From NCBI GenBank assembly GCA_021155855.1, contig JAJNAZ010000008.1, positions 1 to 64,000 on the forward strand: a stretch of DNA of 64,000 nucleotides, written 5' to 3'. The notes below the pieces were generated by a model. The model ran no database searches, was not told the DNA's origin, and saw only the letters and a program-made list of their open reading frames with translations. This DNA is from Solirubrobacterales bacterium. GTDB taxonomy: Bacteria; Actinomycetota; Thermoleophilia; Solirubrobacterales; 70-9. Both the position numbers and the translations under genes were made by a program. Positions 25,024 to 34,575 of this stretch are shown one piece after another (position 1 is the stretch's first letter; the number at the start of each line of letters is the position of its first letter).

Positions 25024-26706
25024 ATGTCCGAGCGCTCCGCCACCGAGCAGGCCGAGCCGTCCGATCCTCAGCAGGCCGCGGCGGTCGAGGCCGACCTCCA
25101 CCGTTTCGTCGCCCCGGTCGTCGGGCCCGACGACGAGCGGGTGTTCACCGACTCGGGAATCGAAATCGACCGCGTCTACGATCCGGACGACGTCGCGCCG
25201 GGCCTCGAGCAGCGGCTCGGCGAGCCGGGCGCCTACCCGTTCACCCGCGGGATCCACGGGGGCATGTACCGCGACCGGCTGTGGACGATGCGCCAGTACG
25301 CCGGCTTCGCCAGCCCCGAGGACACCAACGAGCGCTACCGCTATCTGATCGAGCACGGCTCCACCGGGCTCTCGATGGCCTTCGATTTGCCGACCCAGCT
25401 CGGCCGCGACTCCGACGACCCGCTCTGCGACGGAGAGGTCGGGCGCACCGGGGTGCCGATCGACACGATCGAGGACATGCGGATCTGCTTCGAGGCGATC
25501 CCGCTCGACGAGGTCTCGACCTCGATGACGATCAACGCCCCGGCGGCGATCCTGCTGCTGCTCTACGAGCTCGTCGGCGAGGAGCACGGGGTCGAGGCCG
25601 AGAAGCTGCGCGGCACGGTTCAGAACGACGTGCTCAAGGAGTACGTGGCGCGGGGCAACTACATCTACCCGCCCGAGGCGACGATGCGGCTGACCACCGA
25701 CATCTTCGAGTACTGCCGCGACCGCGTGCCGAAGTGGAACACGATCTCGATCTCGGGCTACCACATCCGTGAGAAGGGCTGCTCGGCGGTGCAGGAGGTG
25801 GCGTTCACGCTCTCGAACGCGATCGCCTACACCGAGGCGGCGCTCGCGCGCGGCCTGAAGATCGACGAGTTCGCCCCTCGGCTCGCGTTCTTCTTCAACT
25901 GCCATAACAACGTCTTCCAGGAGATCGCCAAGTTCCGCGCCGTGCGGAGGATGTGGGCCGAGATCGTCCGCGAGCGCTTCGGCTCTGCCAACGAGCGCTC
26001 GCAGACGATCCGCTTCCACACCCAAACCGGAGGCGTGACGCTGCAGGCCCAGCAGCCGGAGGTGAACATCATCCGGGTCGCGCTGCAGGGGTTCGCGGCC
26101 GTCTGCGGCGGCACCCAGTCGCTGCACACCAACGGCTTCGACGAGGCGCTGGCGCTGCCGACCGAGCGCTCGGCGCGGATCGCGCTGCGCACCCAGCAGG
26201 TGATCGCTCACGAATCTGGCGCCGCCGACACCGTCGACCCGTTCGCGGGCTCCTATTTGGTCGAGTCGCTGACCGACGAGATCGAGAGGCGGAGCTGGGA
26301 GCTGATCGACAAGGTCTCGGAGCTCGGCGGTTCGGTCGAGGCGCTCGAGTTCATCCAGCGCGAGATCGAGGAGTCGGCGCTCTCCTACCACGAGCGCTAC
26401 CGGACCGGCCAGGACATCGTCGTCGGTGTCAACAAGTACGTCACCGACACCGTCGACGACGTCGACATCCTCCGGGTCGACCCCGAGTCCGAGCGCCGCC
26501 AGAAGGAGCGGCTGGCGAGGTTCAAGGCCAATCGCGACCAAGCCGGGGTCGACTCGCGGCTCGAGACGCTGCGCGAGGTTGCCCGCGACGAGGGCAATTT
26601 GCTGCACCCGATCCGCGATGCGCTCGCCGCCGAAGCCTCGATCGGCGAGGTCTGCAACGCGATGCGCGACGTCTTCGGGGAGTACCGGGGCGGGGCGTTC
26701 TTCTGA
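25024..26706 (+). CDS. acyl-CoA mutase large subunit (methylmalonyl-CoA mutase family)
   Basis: 560 residues, the usual size of the stand-alone large (substrate-binding TIM-barrel) subunit. Marks: YPFTRGIHGGMYRDRLWTMR, in which the RQYAGF continuation is the CoA-ester site; SMAFDLPTQLGRDSDD; the ISGYHIREKGCSAVQE stretch around the substrate-binding His; and the conserved GGTQSLHTNGFDEAL. The B12-binding small subunit (DxHxxG) is not in this window, so a partner must be encoded elsewhere. The RGIHGGMY version differs from classic methylmalonyl-CoA mutase (RGPYPTMY), so isobutyryl- or another acyl-CoA is possible. Confidence 0.9.
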   Translation: MSERSATEQAEPSDPQQAAAVEADLHRFVAPVVGPDDERVFTDSGIEIDRVYDPDDVAPGLEQRLGEPGAYPFTRGIHGGMYRDRLWTMRQYAGFASPEDTNERYRYLIEHGSTGLSMAFDLPTQLGRDSDDPLCDGEVGRTGVPIDTIEDMRICFEAIPLDEVSTSMTINAPAAILLLLYELVGEEHGVEAEKLRGTVQNDVLKEYVARGNYIYPPEATMRLTTDIFEYCRDRVPKWNTISISGYHIREKGCSAVQEVAFTLSNAIAYTEAALARGLKIDEFAPRLAFFFNCHNNVFQEIAKFRAVRRMWAEIVRERFGSANERSQTIRFHTQTGGVTLQAQQPEVNIIRVALQGFAAVCGGTQSLHTNGFDEALALPTERSARIALRTQQVIAHESGAADTVDPFAGSYLVESLTDEIERRSWELIDKVSELGGSVEALEFIQREIEESALSYHERYRTGQDIVVGVNKYVTDTVDDVDILRVDPESERRQKERLARFKANRDQAGVDSRLETLREVARDEGNLLHPIRDALAAEASIGEVCNAMRDVFGEYRGGAFF

Positions 26707-26774
26707 TCGCCAGGCTCGTTGCAGCCGGATGATCGGCGGCAGGAGTCGGGAGCGGGCGGCAGAACCCCGCGCAC

Positions 26775-27122
26775 ATGGAATCGAAGGCGAAGCGAACCCT
26801 GGTCAAATCGGCGCCGGAGCTGTGGGAGCTCGCCGACGACCTGGAGCGGATGGAGTCATGGATGGGCGGCCTTGTCGGCATCGCCCGTCCGATCGCCGTC
26901 CAGATCACCGACCGGGACCCCGGGCGAGTGCTCGCCTGGCGCTCCGCGCAGCCCGGGGCGCACGCCAGGATCGCGGTCGAGCTCGCCGAAAGCGGCTTCG
27001 GGACCGCGGTCGCGATCACCGCCCAGCACTCCCGGCCCGATCCGGCTGAGGCGATCGCTGCGCTCGAGGGGCTGCTCGACGAGCTCGGATCTCCCGCGCG
27101 ACGCCCGTTCGTCCGCGGCTGA
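26775..27122 (+). CDS. small SRPBCC-like hypothetical protein
   Basis: 115 residues: [21 protein letters not shown], then alternating strands ending [20 protein letters not shown]. The opening phrase ([13 protein letters not shown]) and length suggest a START/SRPBCC-type lipid-cavity protein or a close relative that occurs next to acyl-CoA metabolism genes in related actinobacteria. This assignment is tentative. It lies between the mutase and carboxylase genes on the same strand, probably in one transcript. Confidence 0.6.
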   Translation: MESKAKRTLVKSAPELWELADDLERMESWMGGLVGIARPIAVQITDRDPGRVLAWRSAQPGAHARIAVELAESGFGTAVAITAQHSRPDPAEAIAALEGLLDELGSPARRPFVRG

Positions 27123-27169
27123 GCGCCGCGAGCCGACCTCCGCGCACGGCCCATAGAATCCGCGCCCCG

Positions 27170-28738
27170 ATGCGCGAGCGCAATCCCGTCACCCACGAGG
27201 AGAAGCTCGCCTACCTGCGCGAGCTGCGCGAGCAGGCGGTCCACTCGGCCTCCGCCGAGGCGGTCGAAAAGCAGCACGCGAAGGGCAAGCTGACCGCCCG
27301 CGAGCGGATCGAGAAGCTGCTCGACCCGGGCTCGTTCGAGGAGCTCGACACCTTCGTCCGCCACCGCACACACGAGTTCGAGATGGGCAAGAAGCGACCC
27401 TACGGCGACGCCGTGGTCACCGGCTACGGGACGATCGACGAGCGGCCGATGTTCGTCTTCAGCCAGGACTTCACCGTCTTCGGTGGCTCACTCGGCGAGG
27501 TGATGGCGGAGAAGATGTGCAAGGTGATGGACCTCGCCGCCAAGGTCGGGGCGCCGGTGATCGGCCTCAACGATTCCGGCGGGGCCCGGATCCAGGAGGG
27601 CGTCGTCTCGCTCGGCGCCTACGGCGACGTCTTCGTCCGCAACGTCCAGTGCTCGGGGGTGATCCCGCAGATCTCGGCGATCATGGGGCCGTGCGCGGGC
27701 GGCGCCGTGTACTCACCGGCGATGACGGACTTCATCTTCATGGTCAAGGAGACCTCGCACATGTTCATCACCGGGCCCGAGGTGATCAAGACGGTGACCG
27801 GCGAGGAGGTCGAGTTCGAGGAGCTCGGCGGGGCGATGACGCACAACACGAAGTCGGGGGTCGCGCACTTCGCCGCCGACGACGAGGAGCAGTGCCTCGC
27901 CGACATCCGCTACCTGATGAGCTTCCTACCCTCCAACAACCTCGAGCTGCCGCCGCGGGTCGAGCCCTTCGACGACCCCGAGCGCATGGACGAGGCGCTC
28001 GATGCGATCGTCCCCGACGATCCCTCGAAGCCCTACGACATGCGCGACCTGATCGCCCTGATCGTCGACGACGGCGATTTCTTCGAGGTCCATGAGCACT
28101 TCGCGCAGAACATCGTCGTCGGCTTCTCGCGACTCGACGGTCATCCGATCGGGATCGTCGGCAACCAGCCCAAGCACCTCGCCGGCGTGCTCGACATAGA
28201 GTCGTCGGAGAAGGCGGCTCGCTTCGTGCGTTTCTGCGACGCCTTCAACATCCCGCTGCTCACGTTCACCGACGTCCCGGGCTTCCTCCCCGGCACCTCA
28301 CAGGAGTGGAACGGGATCATCCGCCACGGGGCGAAGCTGCTCTACGCGTTCACCGAGGCGACGGTGCCGAAGCTGACCGTAGTCACCCGCAAGGCCTACG
28401 GAGGCGCCTACGACGTCATGAACTCGAAGCACATGCTCGCGGACTTCAACTTCGCCTGGCCCTCGGCCGAGGTCGCGGTGATGGGTCCCGACGGCGCCGT
28501 CAACATCATCTACCGCCGCGACATCCAGACCTCGCCGACGCCCGAGGAGCGCCGGGCGAAGCTGATCGACGACTACAAGGCCCACTTCGCCAACCCCTAC
28601 TCGGCCGCCGAGCGCGGCTACATCGACGACGTGATCGAACCGCACCAGACGCGGCCGAAACTGATACGCGCCCTGCGCACGCTGCAGACTAAGCGGGCCG
28701 AGCAGCCGAAGCGCAAGCACGGAAACATCCCGCTGTAG
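27170..28738 (+). CDS. acyl-CoA (propionyl-CoA) carboxylase beta subunit
   Basis: 522 residues, full-length carboxyltransferase subunit. It transfers CO2 from biotin on the alpha chain to an acyl-CoA. Marks: [40 protein letters not shown] (acyl-CoA oxyanion site), [37 protein letters not shown] (biotin oxyanion site). Asp415 in [10 protein letters not shown] corresponds to the residue that favours propionyl- over acetyl-CoA in Streptomyces PccB (an Ile in AccB), so propionyl-CoA is the likely substrate, feeding the mutase nearby. The biotin carboxylase/carrier subunit is not in the window. Confidence 0.95.
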   Translation: MRERNPVTHEEKLAYLRELREQAVHSASAEAVEKQHAKGKLTARERIEKLLDPGSFEELDTFVRHRTHEFEMGKKRPYGDAVVTGYGTIDERPMFVFSQDFTVFGGSLGEVMAEKMCKVMDLAAKVGAPVIGLNDSGGARIQEGVVSLGAYGDVFVRNVQCSGVIPQISAIMGPCAGGAVYSPAMTDFIFMVKETSHMFITGPEVIKTVTGEEVEFEELGGAMTHNTKSGVAHFAADDEEQCLADIRYLMSFLPSNNLELPPRVEPFDDPERMDEALDAIVPDDPSKPYDMRDLIALIVDDGDFFEVHEHFAQNIVVGFSRLDGHPIGIVGNQPKHLAGVLDIESSEKAARFVRFCDAFNIPLLTFTDVPGFLPGTSQEWNGIIRHGAKLLYAFTEATVPKLTVVTRKAYGGAYDVMNSKHMLADFNFAWPSAEVAVMGPDGAVNIIYRRDIQTSPTPEERRAKLIDDYKAHFANPYSAAERGYIDDVIEPHQTRPKLIRALRTLQTKRAEQPKRKHGNIPL

Positions 28739-28782
28739 GGTCGGTCGGTCAGAGCATCAACAGCCACGAAGGGGAGGTCGCG

Positions 28783-29241
28783 ATGACCCCGCTGCTCGAC
28801 GACATCCACCATCTGACCTTCGTCACCGCCGACATGGATCGGCTGATCGCGTTCTACGAGCGCCTCTTCGATGCCCGGACGACGGTCGACATCGAGGAGG
28901 AGGGCCTGCGCCACGCCTTCATCGAGGTCGGCCCGCACACAGTCCTGCACCCGTTCCAGATCCCCGGGGTGGACCCGCCCGGGCGGCAGGAGATGTTCGC
29001 GCGCGGACGGCTCGACCACTTCGCCCTCAAGGCCGCCAGCGAGGAGGCGTTCTGGGAGCTGCAGCGGCGGGTGGTCGCCGAGGGCGCGGGCGACGGGCTG
29101 GTCTCAGACATGGGCTCCCTGCTCAACCTGGGGTTCACCGATCCCGACGGTGGCGAGCACGAGATCATCTGGGTGAAGCCGGGGGTCCCGGTGGAGCAGG
29201 GCCTCAGAAGAGCCGAGTGGACCTACATCGAGATCGAGTGA
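28783..29241 (+). CDS. VOC-family protein (glyoxalase/dioxygenase fold)
   Basis: 152 residues, two beta-alpha-beta-beta-beta modules of the vicinal oxygen chelate superfamily. Likely metal ligands are His9/10 (DDIHHLTF), His in GRLDHFALKA and Glu in GGEHEIIWV. AGGGGAG precedes the ATG. Next to the mutase and carboxylase genes a methylmalonyl-CoA epimerase would make sense, but the epimerase landmarks are not clear, so a generic lyase or isomerase is the safer call. It is the last gene before a convergent cyclodeaminase-type gene. Confidence 0.8.
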   Translation: MTPLLDDIHHLTFVTADMDRLIAFYERLFDARTTVDIEEEGLRHAFIEVGPHTVLHPFQIPGVDPPGRQEMFARGRLDHFALKAASEEAFWELQRRVVAEGAGDGLVSDMGSLLNLGFTDPDGGEHEIIWVKPGVPVEQGLRRAEWTYIEIE

Positions 29242-29277
29242 CCGGGGCTGCCAGGGGCTGAGAACGAGATCATGGTC

Positions 29278-30225
29278 TCAAAGCGAGGCCATCGGCGCCG
29301 GGAGCCGGCCGGCCCGCCAGGACTCGAGTACCCCCGCGGCGATCGCGAGGTCCTGGATCGCGAGCCCGGTCGAGTCGAACAGGGTGATCTCCTCGTCCGC
29401 GGTCCGACCCGGGCTGTGGCCGAGGAGCACCTCGCCGATCTCGGTCACGTCGCCGTGCGCCACCAAGCCGGAGCTGACCGCCCCGGCAAGCTCGCCGCCC
29501 TTCGATGCCTGCTCCCACTCGTCGCAGAAGAGCCGGCATCGGGAGAGCGCGTCGAGCGCGACCTCGGCCTTGCCGTGCACGTCGGCCCCAAGGACGGCGA
29601 AGTGCTGGCCCGCGCGCAGGTCCTCGAGCCCGATCACCGGCTGGTCGGCCGGGGTGACGGTGACGACCACATCCTGCGCGGCCGCCCGATCGCGCGGGCC
29701 GGACTCCCAGCCGAGCTCCGCCGCAAGCGCCTCGGCCGCCTGCGGCCGCGCGTCGGCGCAGATGCCGGGCCCGTAGCCCGCCGCCGCCATGCAGCGCGCC
29801 GCCCAGGCGCCGTTGACCCCGCAGCCGATCACCCCAACCGAGCGCGCATCCGCGCGCGCGAGCACCTGCGCCGAGAGCGCCGCCGCGGCGCCGGTGCGCA
29901 GCGAGGTCACCGCGGCGCAGTCGAGCAGGGCGAGCAGCTCCCCGGTCTCGGCGCTGGACACGAGCAGCGCGCCGGTGACCACCGGCAGCCCGCGCTCGCG
30001 GTTGCGGGGAAACGAAGTCACCCACTTCAGTGTCGCGAGGCCGCCGCCGCGGGCGGGCATCGCCCGGAAGTCGCCATTCGGAGGGGCGTCGAGGTAGACC
30101 TTCGCCGGCATCGCCCAGTCACCGGCGGCGTGGCGCTCGAAGGCGACGCGGGTGCGCTCGATCGCCGCCGCGGCCGGCACCGACGCCAGCACCGCCTCGG
30201 AGTCGAAGACGGGAATCTCGGCCAC
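29278..30225 (-). CDS. ornithine cyclodeaminase/mu-crystallin family protein
   Basis: 315 residues from a GTG at 30225; an upstream ATG at 30291 would overlap the divergent gene and adds unconserved residues. NAD(P)-binding GVIGCGVNGAWAARCMAA is the Rossmann core; GDFRAMPARGGGLATLKWVT and GALLVSSAETGELLALLDC form the substrate domain with the conserved Lys; GADVHGKAEVALDAL is the family's pyrroline/nicotinamide-side loop. Members are ornithine cyclodeaminases, ketimine reductases and alanine dehydrogenases; the exact reaction is not decidable here. Confidence 0.85.
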   Translation of the reverse strand: MAEIPVFDSEAVLASVPAAAAIERTRVAFERHAAGDWAMPAKVYLDAPPNGDFRAMPARGGGLATLKWVTSFPRNRERGLPVVTGALLVSSAETGELLALLDCAAVTSLRTGAAAALSAQVLARADARSVGVIGCGVNGAWAARCMAAAGYGPGICADARPQAAEALAAELGWESGPRDRAAAQDVVVTVTPADQPVIGLEDLRAGQHFAVLGADVHGKAEVALDALSRCRLFCDEWEQASKGGELAGAVSSGLVAHGDVTEIGEVLLGHSPGRTADEEITLFDSTGLAIQDLAIAAGVLESWRAGRLPAPMASL

Positions 30226-30248
30226 GCCGAGCAGGTTAGATTTCAGCG

Positions 30249-30497
30249 GTGATGAAGGGCACCAACGGCACGCGAAGACCTCCGCGGCCACGGATCGAGG
30301 TCGTCTCCTCCGCCGCCACCGAAACCGAGGCGGCGGCGATCGTCGCCGCGGTCGAGCAGTACCTGGTCGAGACCGCGCCCGCGCCGGCCGCCAGCGACCG
30401 GGGGCAGAGCCGTTGGCAGCGGGCCACGCTCGAGGAAGGGATCGCCGCGCGCCAGGTCAGCGGCTACGCCTGGGGCCACTCGCGCTTGCCTCGCTGA
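30249..30497 (+). CDS. probable acyl-CoA carboxylase epsilon subunit
   Basis: 82 residues; GTG at 30249 or the adjacent ATG. The central EVVSSAATETEAAAIVAAVE helix, a variable Pro/Ala linker and the terminal SRWQRATLEEGIAA resemble the small epsilon subunits of actinobacterial acyl-CoA carboxylases (AccE/PccE), which dock on the beta subunit by such a short SxWxRAA helix. A carboxylase beta gene lies 1.5 kb away. The assignment is by pattern only. It is divergent from the cyclodeaminase with a 23-base gap. Confidence 0.6.
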   Translation: MMKGTNGTRRPPRPRIEVVSSAATETEAAAIVAAVEQYLVETAPAPAASDRGQSRWQRATLEEGIAARQVSGYAWGHSRLPR

Positions 30498-30559
30498 CCG
30501 GTTCGGGATAGAACACCGGCATTGCCCCGCACGGGGCGACCCCAAGCAAGGAGGAGAGA

Positions 30560-30769
30560 GTGGCCGTAGTGAAGATCATCGAGCTCGTCGGGAGCTCGAA
30601 GACCTCGACCGACGACGCCGCCAAGCAGGCGCTGAACCAGGCGCAGTCGTCGCTGCGAAACATCCGCGCCGTGGACATCGTCTCGACCGGGATCCGCGGC
30701 GACAACCTCGACGAATACCGCGCCCACGTGCGGGTCGCGTTCCTGATCGAGGGCACCGACGTGGGCTGA
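30560..30769 (+). CDS. dodecin
   Basis: 69 residues, GTG start after GGAGGAGAG. It reads VVKIIELVGSSKTSTDDAAK, then RNIRAVDIVSTGIRG and YRAHVRVAFLIEG: one beta-alpha-beta-beta dodecin chain. Dodecins assemble as hollow dodecamers that store flavin or CoA. The conserved flavin-stacking Trp of the archaeal type is absent, as in other bacterial dodecins, which keep other contacts. It lies 56 bases upstream of the sulfite reductase ATG but is probably separate, since a promoter with an operator-like palindrome lies between. Confidence 0.9.
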   Translation: MAVVKIIELVGSSKTSTDDAAKQALNQAQSSLRNIRAVDIVSTGIRGDNLDEYRAHVRVAFLIEGTDVG

Positions 30770-30789
30770 TTACCTAGCTCTTAAATACC

Positions 30790-30825
30790 CAAATCCCAAT
30801 CGGGATTTGTGTAATATGCGCCGCC
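30790..30825 (+). promoter_or_regulatory. promoter and palindromic operator of the sulfate operon
   Basis: CAAATCCC (30790-30797) / GGGATTTG (30802-30809) is a perfect 8-bp inverted repeat with a 4-base spacer. TAATAT at 30812-30817 is a near-consensus -10, placing the start of transcription at about 30824-30826, on the ATG itself. No ribosome-binding site precedes that ATG, so the transcript is probably leaderless. The palindrome covers the -35 and spacer, the place for a repressor. Confidence 0.65.
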
Positions 30826-32715
30826 ATGGAGCCGACGGCCGCCCCCGAGGCGACGACCGCCGCCGAGCGGATCGCCGCTGAACACAAGCTCGAGGTTCAC
30901 GCCGCCAAGCACCAGAAGGGCAAGGGCCCGGTTGGCTCACTCGAGAACCCGGAGGTCTACGAGAACGTCCCCGGCCACGTGATCCCGATCCTCGAGCGCG
31001 AGTTCGACGACTTCGACAGCGAGGCGGGCAAGTTCCTCGACGGCCAGACGGCCGAGAACGAGTTCATCGGCTTCCGGCTCAAGCAGGGGGTCTACGGCCA
31101 GCGCCAGCCTGACGTGCAGATGATCCGGGTGAAGCTGCCGATGGGCGGCGTCAACCCCGCGCAGCTGGAGGCCTTCGGCTCGGTGATCGAGAAGTGGGCG
31201 CCGCTGAAGAAGGGCCACATCACCACCCGCCAGAACATCCAGATCCATCACGTCCCGCTCCCCGACGCGGCCGAGTTGATCCGCGAGCTCTCCGACGCCG
31301 GGCTCTCCTCGCGCGAGGGCTGCGGCAACACGGTCCGCAACGTCACCGGCGACCCGTTCGCGGGCGTCGCCCACTCCGAGCTGTTCGACATCACCCCCTA
31401 CGCCGGCGCCTACGTCCGCTACTTCGTCCGCCACCCCACCACGCAGCTGATGCCGCGCAAGATCAAGACCGCGTTCACGGCCACCGACGAGGACGTGGCG
31501 ATCACGCGTATCCACGACATCGGCTTCATCCCGAAGCAGCGCGACGGGGTGCGCGGGGCCGAGATCGTGGTCGGCGGCGGCACCTCGATCATGCCCCGGA
31601 TCGCCCCGACGTTGTACGAGTTCGTCGAGCTCGACAACGGCGACTACCTCAAGGTCACCGAGGCCTGCCTGCGGATCTTCGATCGCCAGGAGTGGCTGCG
31701 TGTGAACCGTGCCCGGGCGCGGATTAAGGTGCTGGTCGACAAGGTCGGCATCGATGCCTTCCGCGAGATGGTGGATGAGGAGCTCGAGGGCGACTGGGTC
31801 GCCGAGCGCGACTTCTCGATCGACAGGCTGCTGTTCGTCGACGACGAGGAGGCCCACGCCCCCGGCCCGTACGCGGCCGGCGCGAGCCCGAACGGCGATC
31901 GCTCGGAGTTCGATCGCTTCACCGAGTCCAACGTCGCCCCACAGCGCCAGCACGGCTTCTCCACCGTGACCGTCAAGGTCACCCGCGGCGACCTCACCCC
32001 GGCGCAGCTCCGCGGCCTGGCCGCGATCATGCGCGAGCTTACCGGCGGCTACGCGCGGACCACCGTGCAGCAGAACCTGGTCCTGCGCTGGGTCCGCGAC
32101 GAGGCGGCCTACGACGTCTGGCAGCGCCTGGTCGAGCTCGGCCTCGGCGGCTCCGGCGCGCTCGGGATCGACGACGTCGTGTCCTGCCCCGGTACCGATA
32201 GCTGCAAGCTCGGGATCACCAGCTCGATGGGGCTCAACCGGGCGATCCAGGACCGGATCGAGTCGATGCGGATCACCGACCCGCTGACCCGGCAAATCCA
32301 GATCAAGATGTCGGGCTGCCCGAACGGCTGCGGCCAGCACCACATCGGGACGATCGGCTTCTACGGCGCCTCGATCAAGGCCGGCGAGCGGACGATGCCC
32401 GCTTACATCCCCCACGTCGGCGGCAACTTCACGGGCGGCAATGTGGTCTTCGGCCACCGGCTAAAAGTGCGTCTGCCCGCCAAGCGCGTCCCCGACGCGG
32501 TCGAGCGCTGGATCCGCCACTACCAGGTCGAGCGCTCGGACGGCGAGACCTTCAACGGCTTCGTCGAACGGGTCGGCACCGAGCCCTTCGAGGCGCTGAT
32601 CAAGGACCTCGCGATGCCGGCCGAGTTCAACCTCGAGACGATGAGCCAGTTCATCGACTGGAACCGCTCCGAGCCCTACAAGGTCGAGCGCGGCGAGGGC
32701 GAGTGCGCAATCTGA
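30826..32715 (+). CDS. assimilatory sulfite reductase (nitrite/sulfite reductase family)
   Basis: 629 residues. Two ferredoxin-like half-domains plus the siroheme/4Fe-4S domains; cluster cysteines Cys454 and Cys460 in CPGTDSCKLG and Cys498 and Cys502 in MSGCPNGCGQHH, the C-x5-C ... C-x3-C pattern. Reduces sulfite to sulfide with six electrons, normally from ferredoxin. Its place just before APS reductase, ATP sulfurylase and APS kinase favours sulfite over nitrite. The TGA overlaps the next ATG by one base. Leaderless start inferred from the promoter. Cytoplasmic. Confidence 0.92.
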   Translation: MEPTAAPEATTAAERIAAEHKLEVHAAKHQKGKGPVGSLENPEVYENVPGHVIPILEREFDDFDSEAGKFLDGQTAENEFIGFRLKQGVYGQRQPDVQMIRVKLPMGGVNPAQLEAFGSVIEKWAPLKKGHITTRQNIQIHHVPLPDAAELIRELSDAGLSSREGCGNTVRNVTGDPFAGVAHSELFDITPYAGAYVRYFVRHPTTQLMPRKIKTAFTATDEDVAITRIHDIGFIPKQRDGVRGAEIVVGGGTSIMPRIAPTLYEFVELDNGDYLKVTEACLRIFDRQEWLRVNRARARIKVLVDKVGIDAFREMVDEELEGDWVAERDFSIDRLLFVDDEEAHAPGPYAAGASPNGDRSEFDRFTESNVAPQRQHGFSTVTVKVTRGDLTPAQLRGLAAIMRELTGGYARTTVQQNLVLRWVRDEAAYDVWQRLVELGLGGSGALGIDDVVSCPGTDSCKLGITSSMGLNRAIQDRIESMRITDPLTRQIQIKMSGCPNGCGQHHIGTIGFYGASIKAGERTMPAYIPHVGGNFTGGNVVFGHRLKVRLPAKRVPDAVERWIRHYQVERSDGETFNGFVERVGTEPFEALIKDLAMPAEFNLETMSQFIDWNRSEPYKVERGEGECAI

Positions 32716-33485
32716 TGGGCGGCCGGGCCTACGTCATCGACACCCCGATACCGTCGGGGCCGGTCAACGGGAACGGCAACGGCCATCGCCGGCCGACAGT
32801 GATCGACGGCGAGCTCGTCGACCCGGCCGCGGTCCGCGCCGAGGTCGAGTCGCTCGACGCGGAGGAGATCATCGCCTGGGCGCTCGAGGGCTTCGGTCAC
32901 GACCTGCGGTTCGCGGTCTCGTTTCAGAAGACCAGCTCGGTGATGGTGGATCTCGTCAACCGGATCGAGCCGCGGGCGAAATTCTTCTACGTCGACACCG
33001 GGCTCCTGTTCCCGGAGACCTATGAGACCCGCGACGCGCTCGAGGAACGGTACGGGGTGCAGTTCGAGCGGATCGCCGACCGCATGACCGCGGAGCAAGG
33101 AGGGCCGGACGCCGCTAACCTCTTGCCGCCCGAAGGTGCCTGCTGCGCCGATCGCAAGGTCGAGCTGATGGGCACGGCCCTCGGCGAAGTGAGCTGCTGG
33201 GCATCGGGAATCCGCCGGGTCGACTCTCGGACACGGGCCAACGCTCCGAAGTTCGGCTGGGATGAGCGTTTCGGCCTCTGGAAGCTGAACCCGCTGGCGG
33301 ACTGGGACGACAAGCGAGTTTGGAACTACATAAAGGATCATCACGTGCCCTACAACCCACTTCACGACCAGGGCTATCCGTCGATCGGATGCATGCCCTG
33401 CACGAGCGCGGCGCCCGACGGCGAGGACGCCCGAGCCGGCCGTTGGGCCGGAACCGACCGGACCGAGTGCGGCATCAATGGGTAG
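32715..33485 (+). CDS. cysH: adenylyl-sulfate (APS) reductase, thioredoxin-dependent
   Basis: 256 residues, ATG sharing a base with the preceding TGA. Reduces APS to sulfite and AMP. Substrate-binding VSFQKTSSVMVDLV and FFYVDTGLLFPETYETRDAL; four cluster cysteines Cys143/Cys144 (CCADRK) and Cys226/Cys229 (GCMPCTSA) bind a 4Fe-4S, and Cys252 in TECGIN is the catalytic C-terminal nucleophile. Presence of the cluster pairs marks the APS rather than the PAPS type. The C-terminus overlaps the next gene by eight bases. Confidence 0.92.
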   Translation: MGGRAYVIDTPIPSGPVNGNGNGHRRPTVIDGELVDPAAVRAEVESLDAEEIIAWALEGFGHDLRFAVSFQKTSSVMVDLVNRIEPRAKFFYVDTGLLFPETYETRDALEERYGVQFERIADRMTAEQGGPDAANLLPPEGACCADRKVELMGTALGEVSCWASGIRRVDSRTRANAPKFGWDERFGLWKLNPLADWDDKRVWNYIKDHHVPYNPLHDQGYPSIGCMPCTSAAPDGEDARAGRWAGTDRTECGING

Positions 33486-34575
33486 CGCCGAGACCGCCCT
33501 GGCGCTGACGCTCACCGCGCGCCAGGCCTCAGACTTCGAGCTGCTCGCCAACGGCGGCTTCGCGCCGCTCGGCGGCTATCTCGGCTCCGAGGACCACCAG
33601 TCCGTCTGCAAGAACATGCGCCTGACCCGGGGCGAGATCTGGCCGATCCCGATCACGCTCGCGACCGACCTCGAGTGCTCGGTCGGCGACGTGATCGAGC
33701 TCAGCGCGCCGAACGGCAAGCAGCTCGGTCGGCTCACCGTTTCCGAAATTTTCGATCGCGACGTCGAGCTCGAGGCCGAGCAGGTCTACCGGACCACCGA
33801 CTCCGAGCACCCGGGCGTCGCGGCGATCCGCGAGGAGGGCGCCCGCTGCCTGGCCGGCTCGATCGAGGCCGACGCGCTGCCCGACCACGATGAGGCGTTC
33901 ATGCGCCGCTACCAGACGCCGGCCGAGTCGAAGGCGTCGTTCGAAGAGCGCGGCTGGAAGCGGATCGTCGCCTTCCAGACCCGCAACCCGATCCACCGCG
34001 CGCACGAGTACCTGACCAAGGCCGCGCTGGAGATCTGCGACGGGCTCTACATCCATCCGCTGATCGGCGAGACCAAGAAGGGCGACATCCCCGCCGACGT
34101 GCGGATGCGCTGCTACGAGGTCCTGATGGACAACTACTACCACCCCGATCACGTGATGCTCGGCGTGAACCCGGGCAAGATGCACTACGCGGGGCCGCGG
34201 GAGGCGGTCCTGCACGCGATCATCCGCCGCAACTACGGCTGCACGCACTTCATCGTCGGCCGCGACCACGCGGGCGTCGGCGATTACTACGGCACCTACG
34301 ATGCGCAGCGGATCTTCGACGACATCGACATCTCGGAGCTCGGGATCACGCCGCTGTTCTTCGAACACACCTTCTGGTGTCACGAGTGCGAGGGGATGGG
34401 CTCGGCGAAGACCTGCCCGCATCCCCAGGAGTCGCACCTGTTCCTCTCCGGGACCAAGGTGCGGGAGCTGCTCGAGGCCGGCGAGAAGCCGCCGCACGAG
34501 TTCTCCAGGGACGAGGTTGCCCAGATCCTGATCGACGCCTACGCAAATGAGGAGGAATCGGCTACCGATGGCTGA
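33478..34575 (+). CDS. sat: sulfate adenylyltransferase (ATP sulfurylase)
   Basis: 365 residues, the homo-oligomeric bacterial Sat type, not the CysDN heterodimer. Makes APS from sulfate and ATP. N-terminal PUA-like domain ([18 protein letters not shown]), catalytic domain with [19 protein letters not shown] (QTRNPxHRAHE, ATP-sulfate site) and [29 protein letters not shown] near residue 300 is a Cys/His cluster that may bind zinc, common to this type. Overlaps the flanking genes by eight bases each. Confidence 0.95.
   Translation: MGSAETALALTLTARQASDFELLANGGFAPLGGYLGSEDHQSVCKNMRLTRGEIWPIPITLATDLECSVGDVIELSAPNGKQLGRLTVSEIFDRDVELEAEQVYRTTDSEHPGVAAIREEGARCLAGSIEADALPDHDEAFMRRYQTPAESKASFEERGWKRIVAFQTRNPIHRAHEYLTKAALEICDGLYIHPLIGETKKGDIPADVRMRCYEVLMDNYYHPDHVMLGVNPGKMHYAGPREAVLHAIIRRNYGCTHFIVGRDHAGVGDYYGTYDAQRIFDDIDISELGITPLFFEHTFWCHECEGMGSAKTCPHPQESHLFLSGTKVRELLEAGEKPPHEFSRDEVAQILIDAYANEEESATDG

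Noticed and set aside
24742-26607. Long antisense open frame (621 codons) opposite the mutase gene
   Set aside because: It mirrors the strong third-position GC bias of the mutase; no start signal or family pattern, rich in Arg/Leu/Val as shadows are.
30937-32457. 506-codon antisense frame opposite sulfite reductase
   Set aside because: Same cause; the sense strand has clear siroheme motifs.
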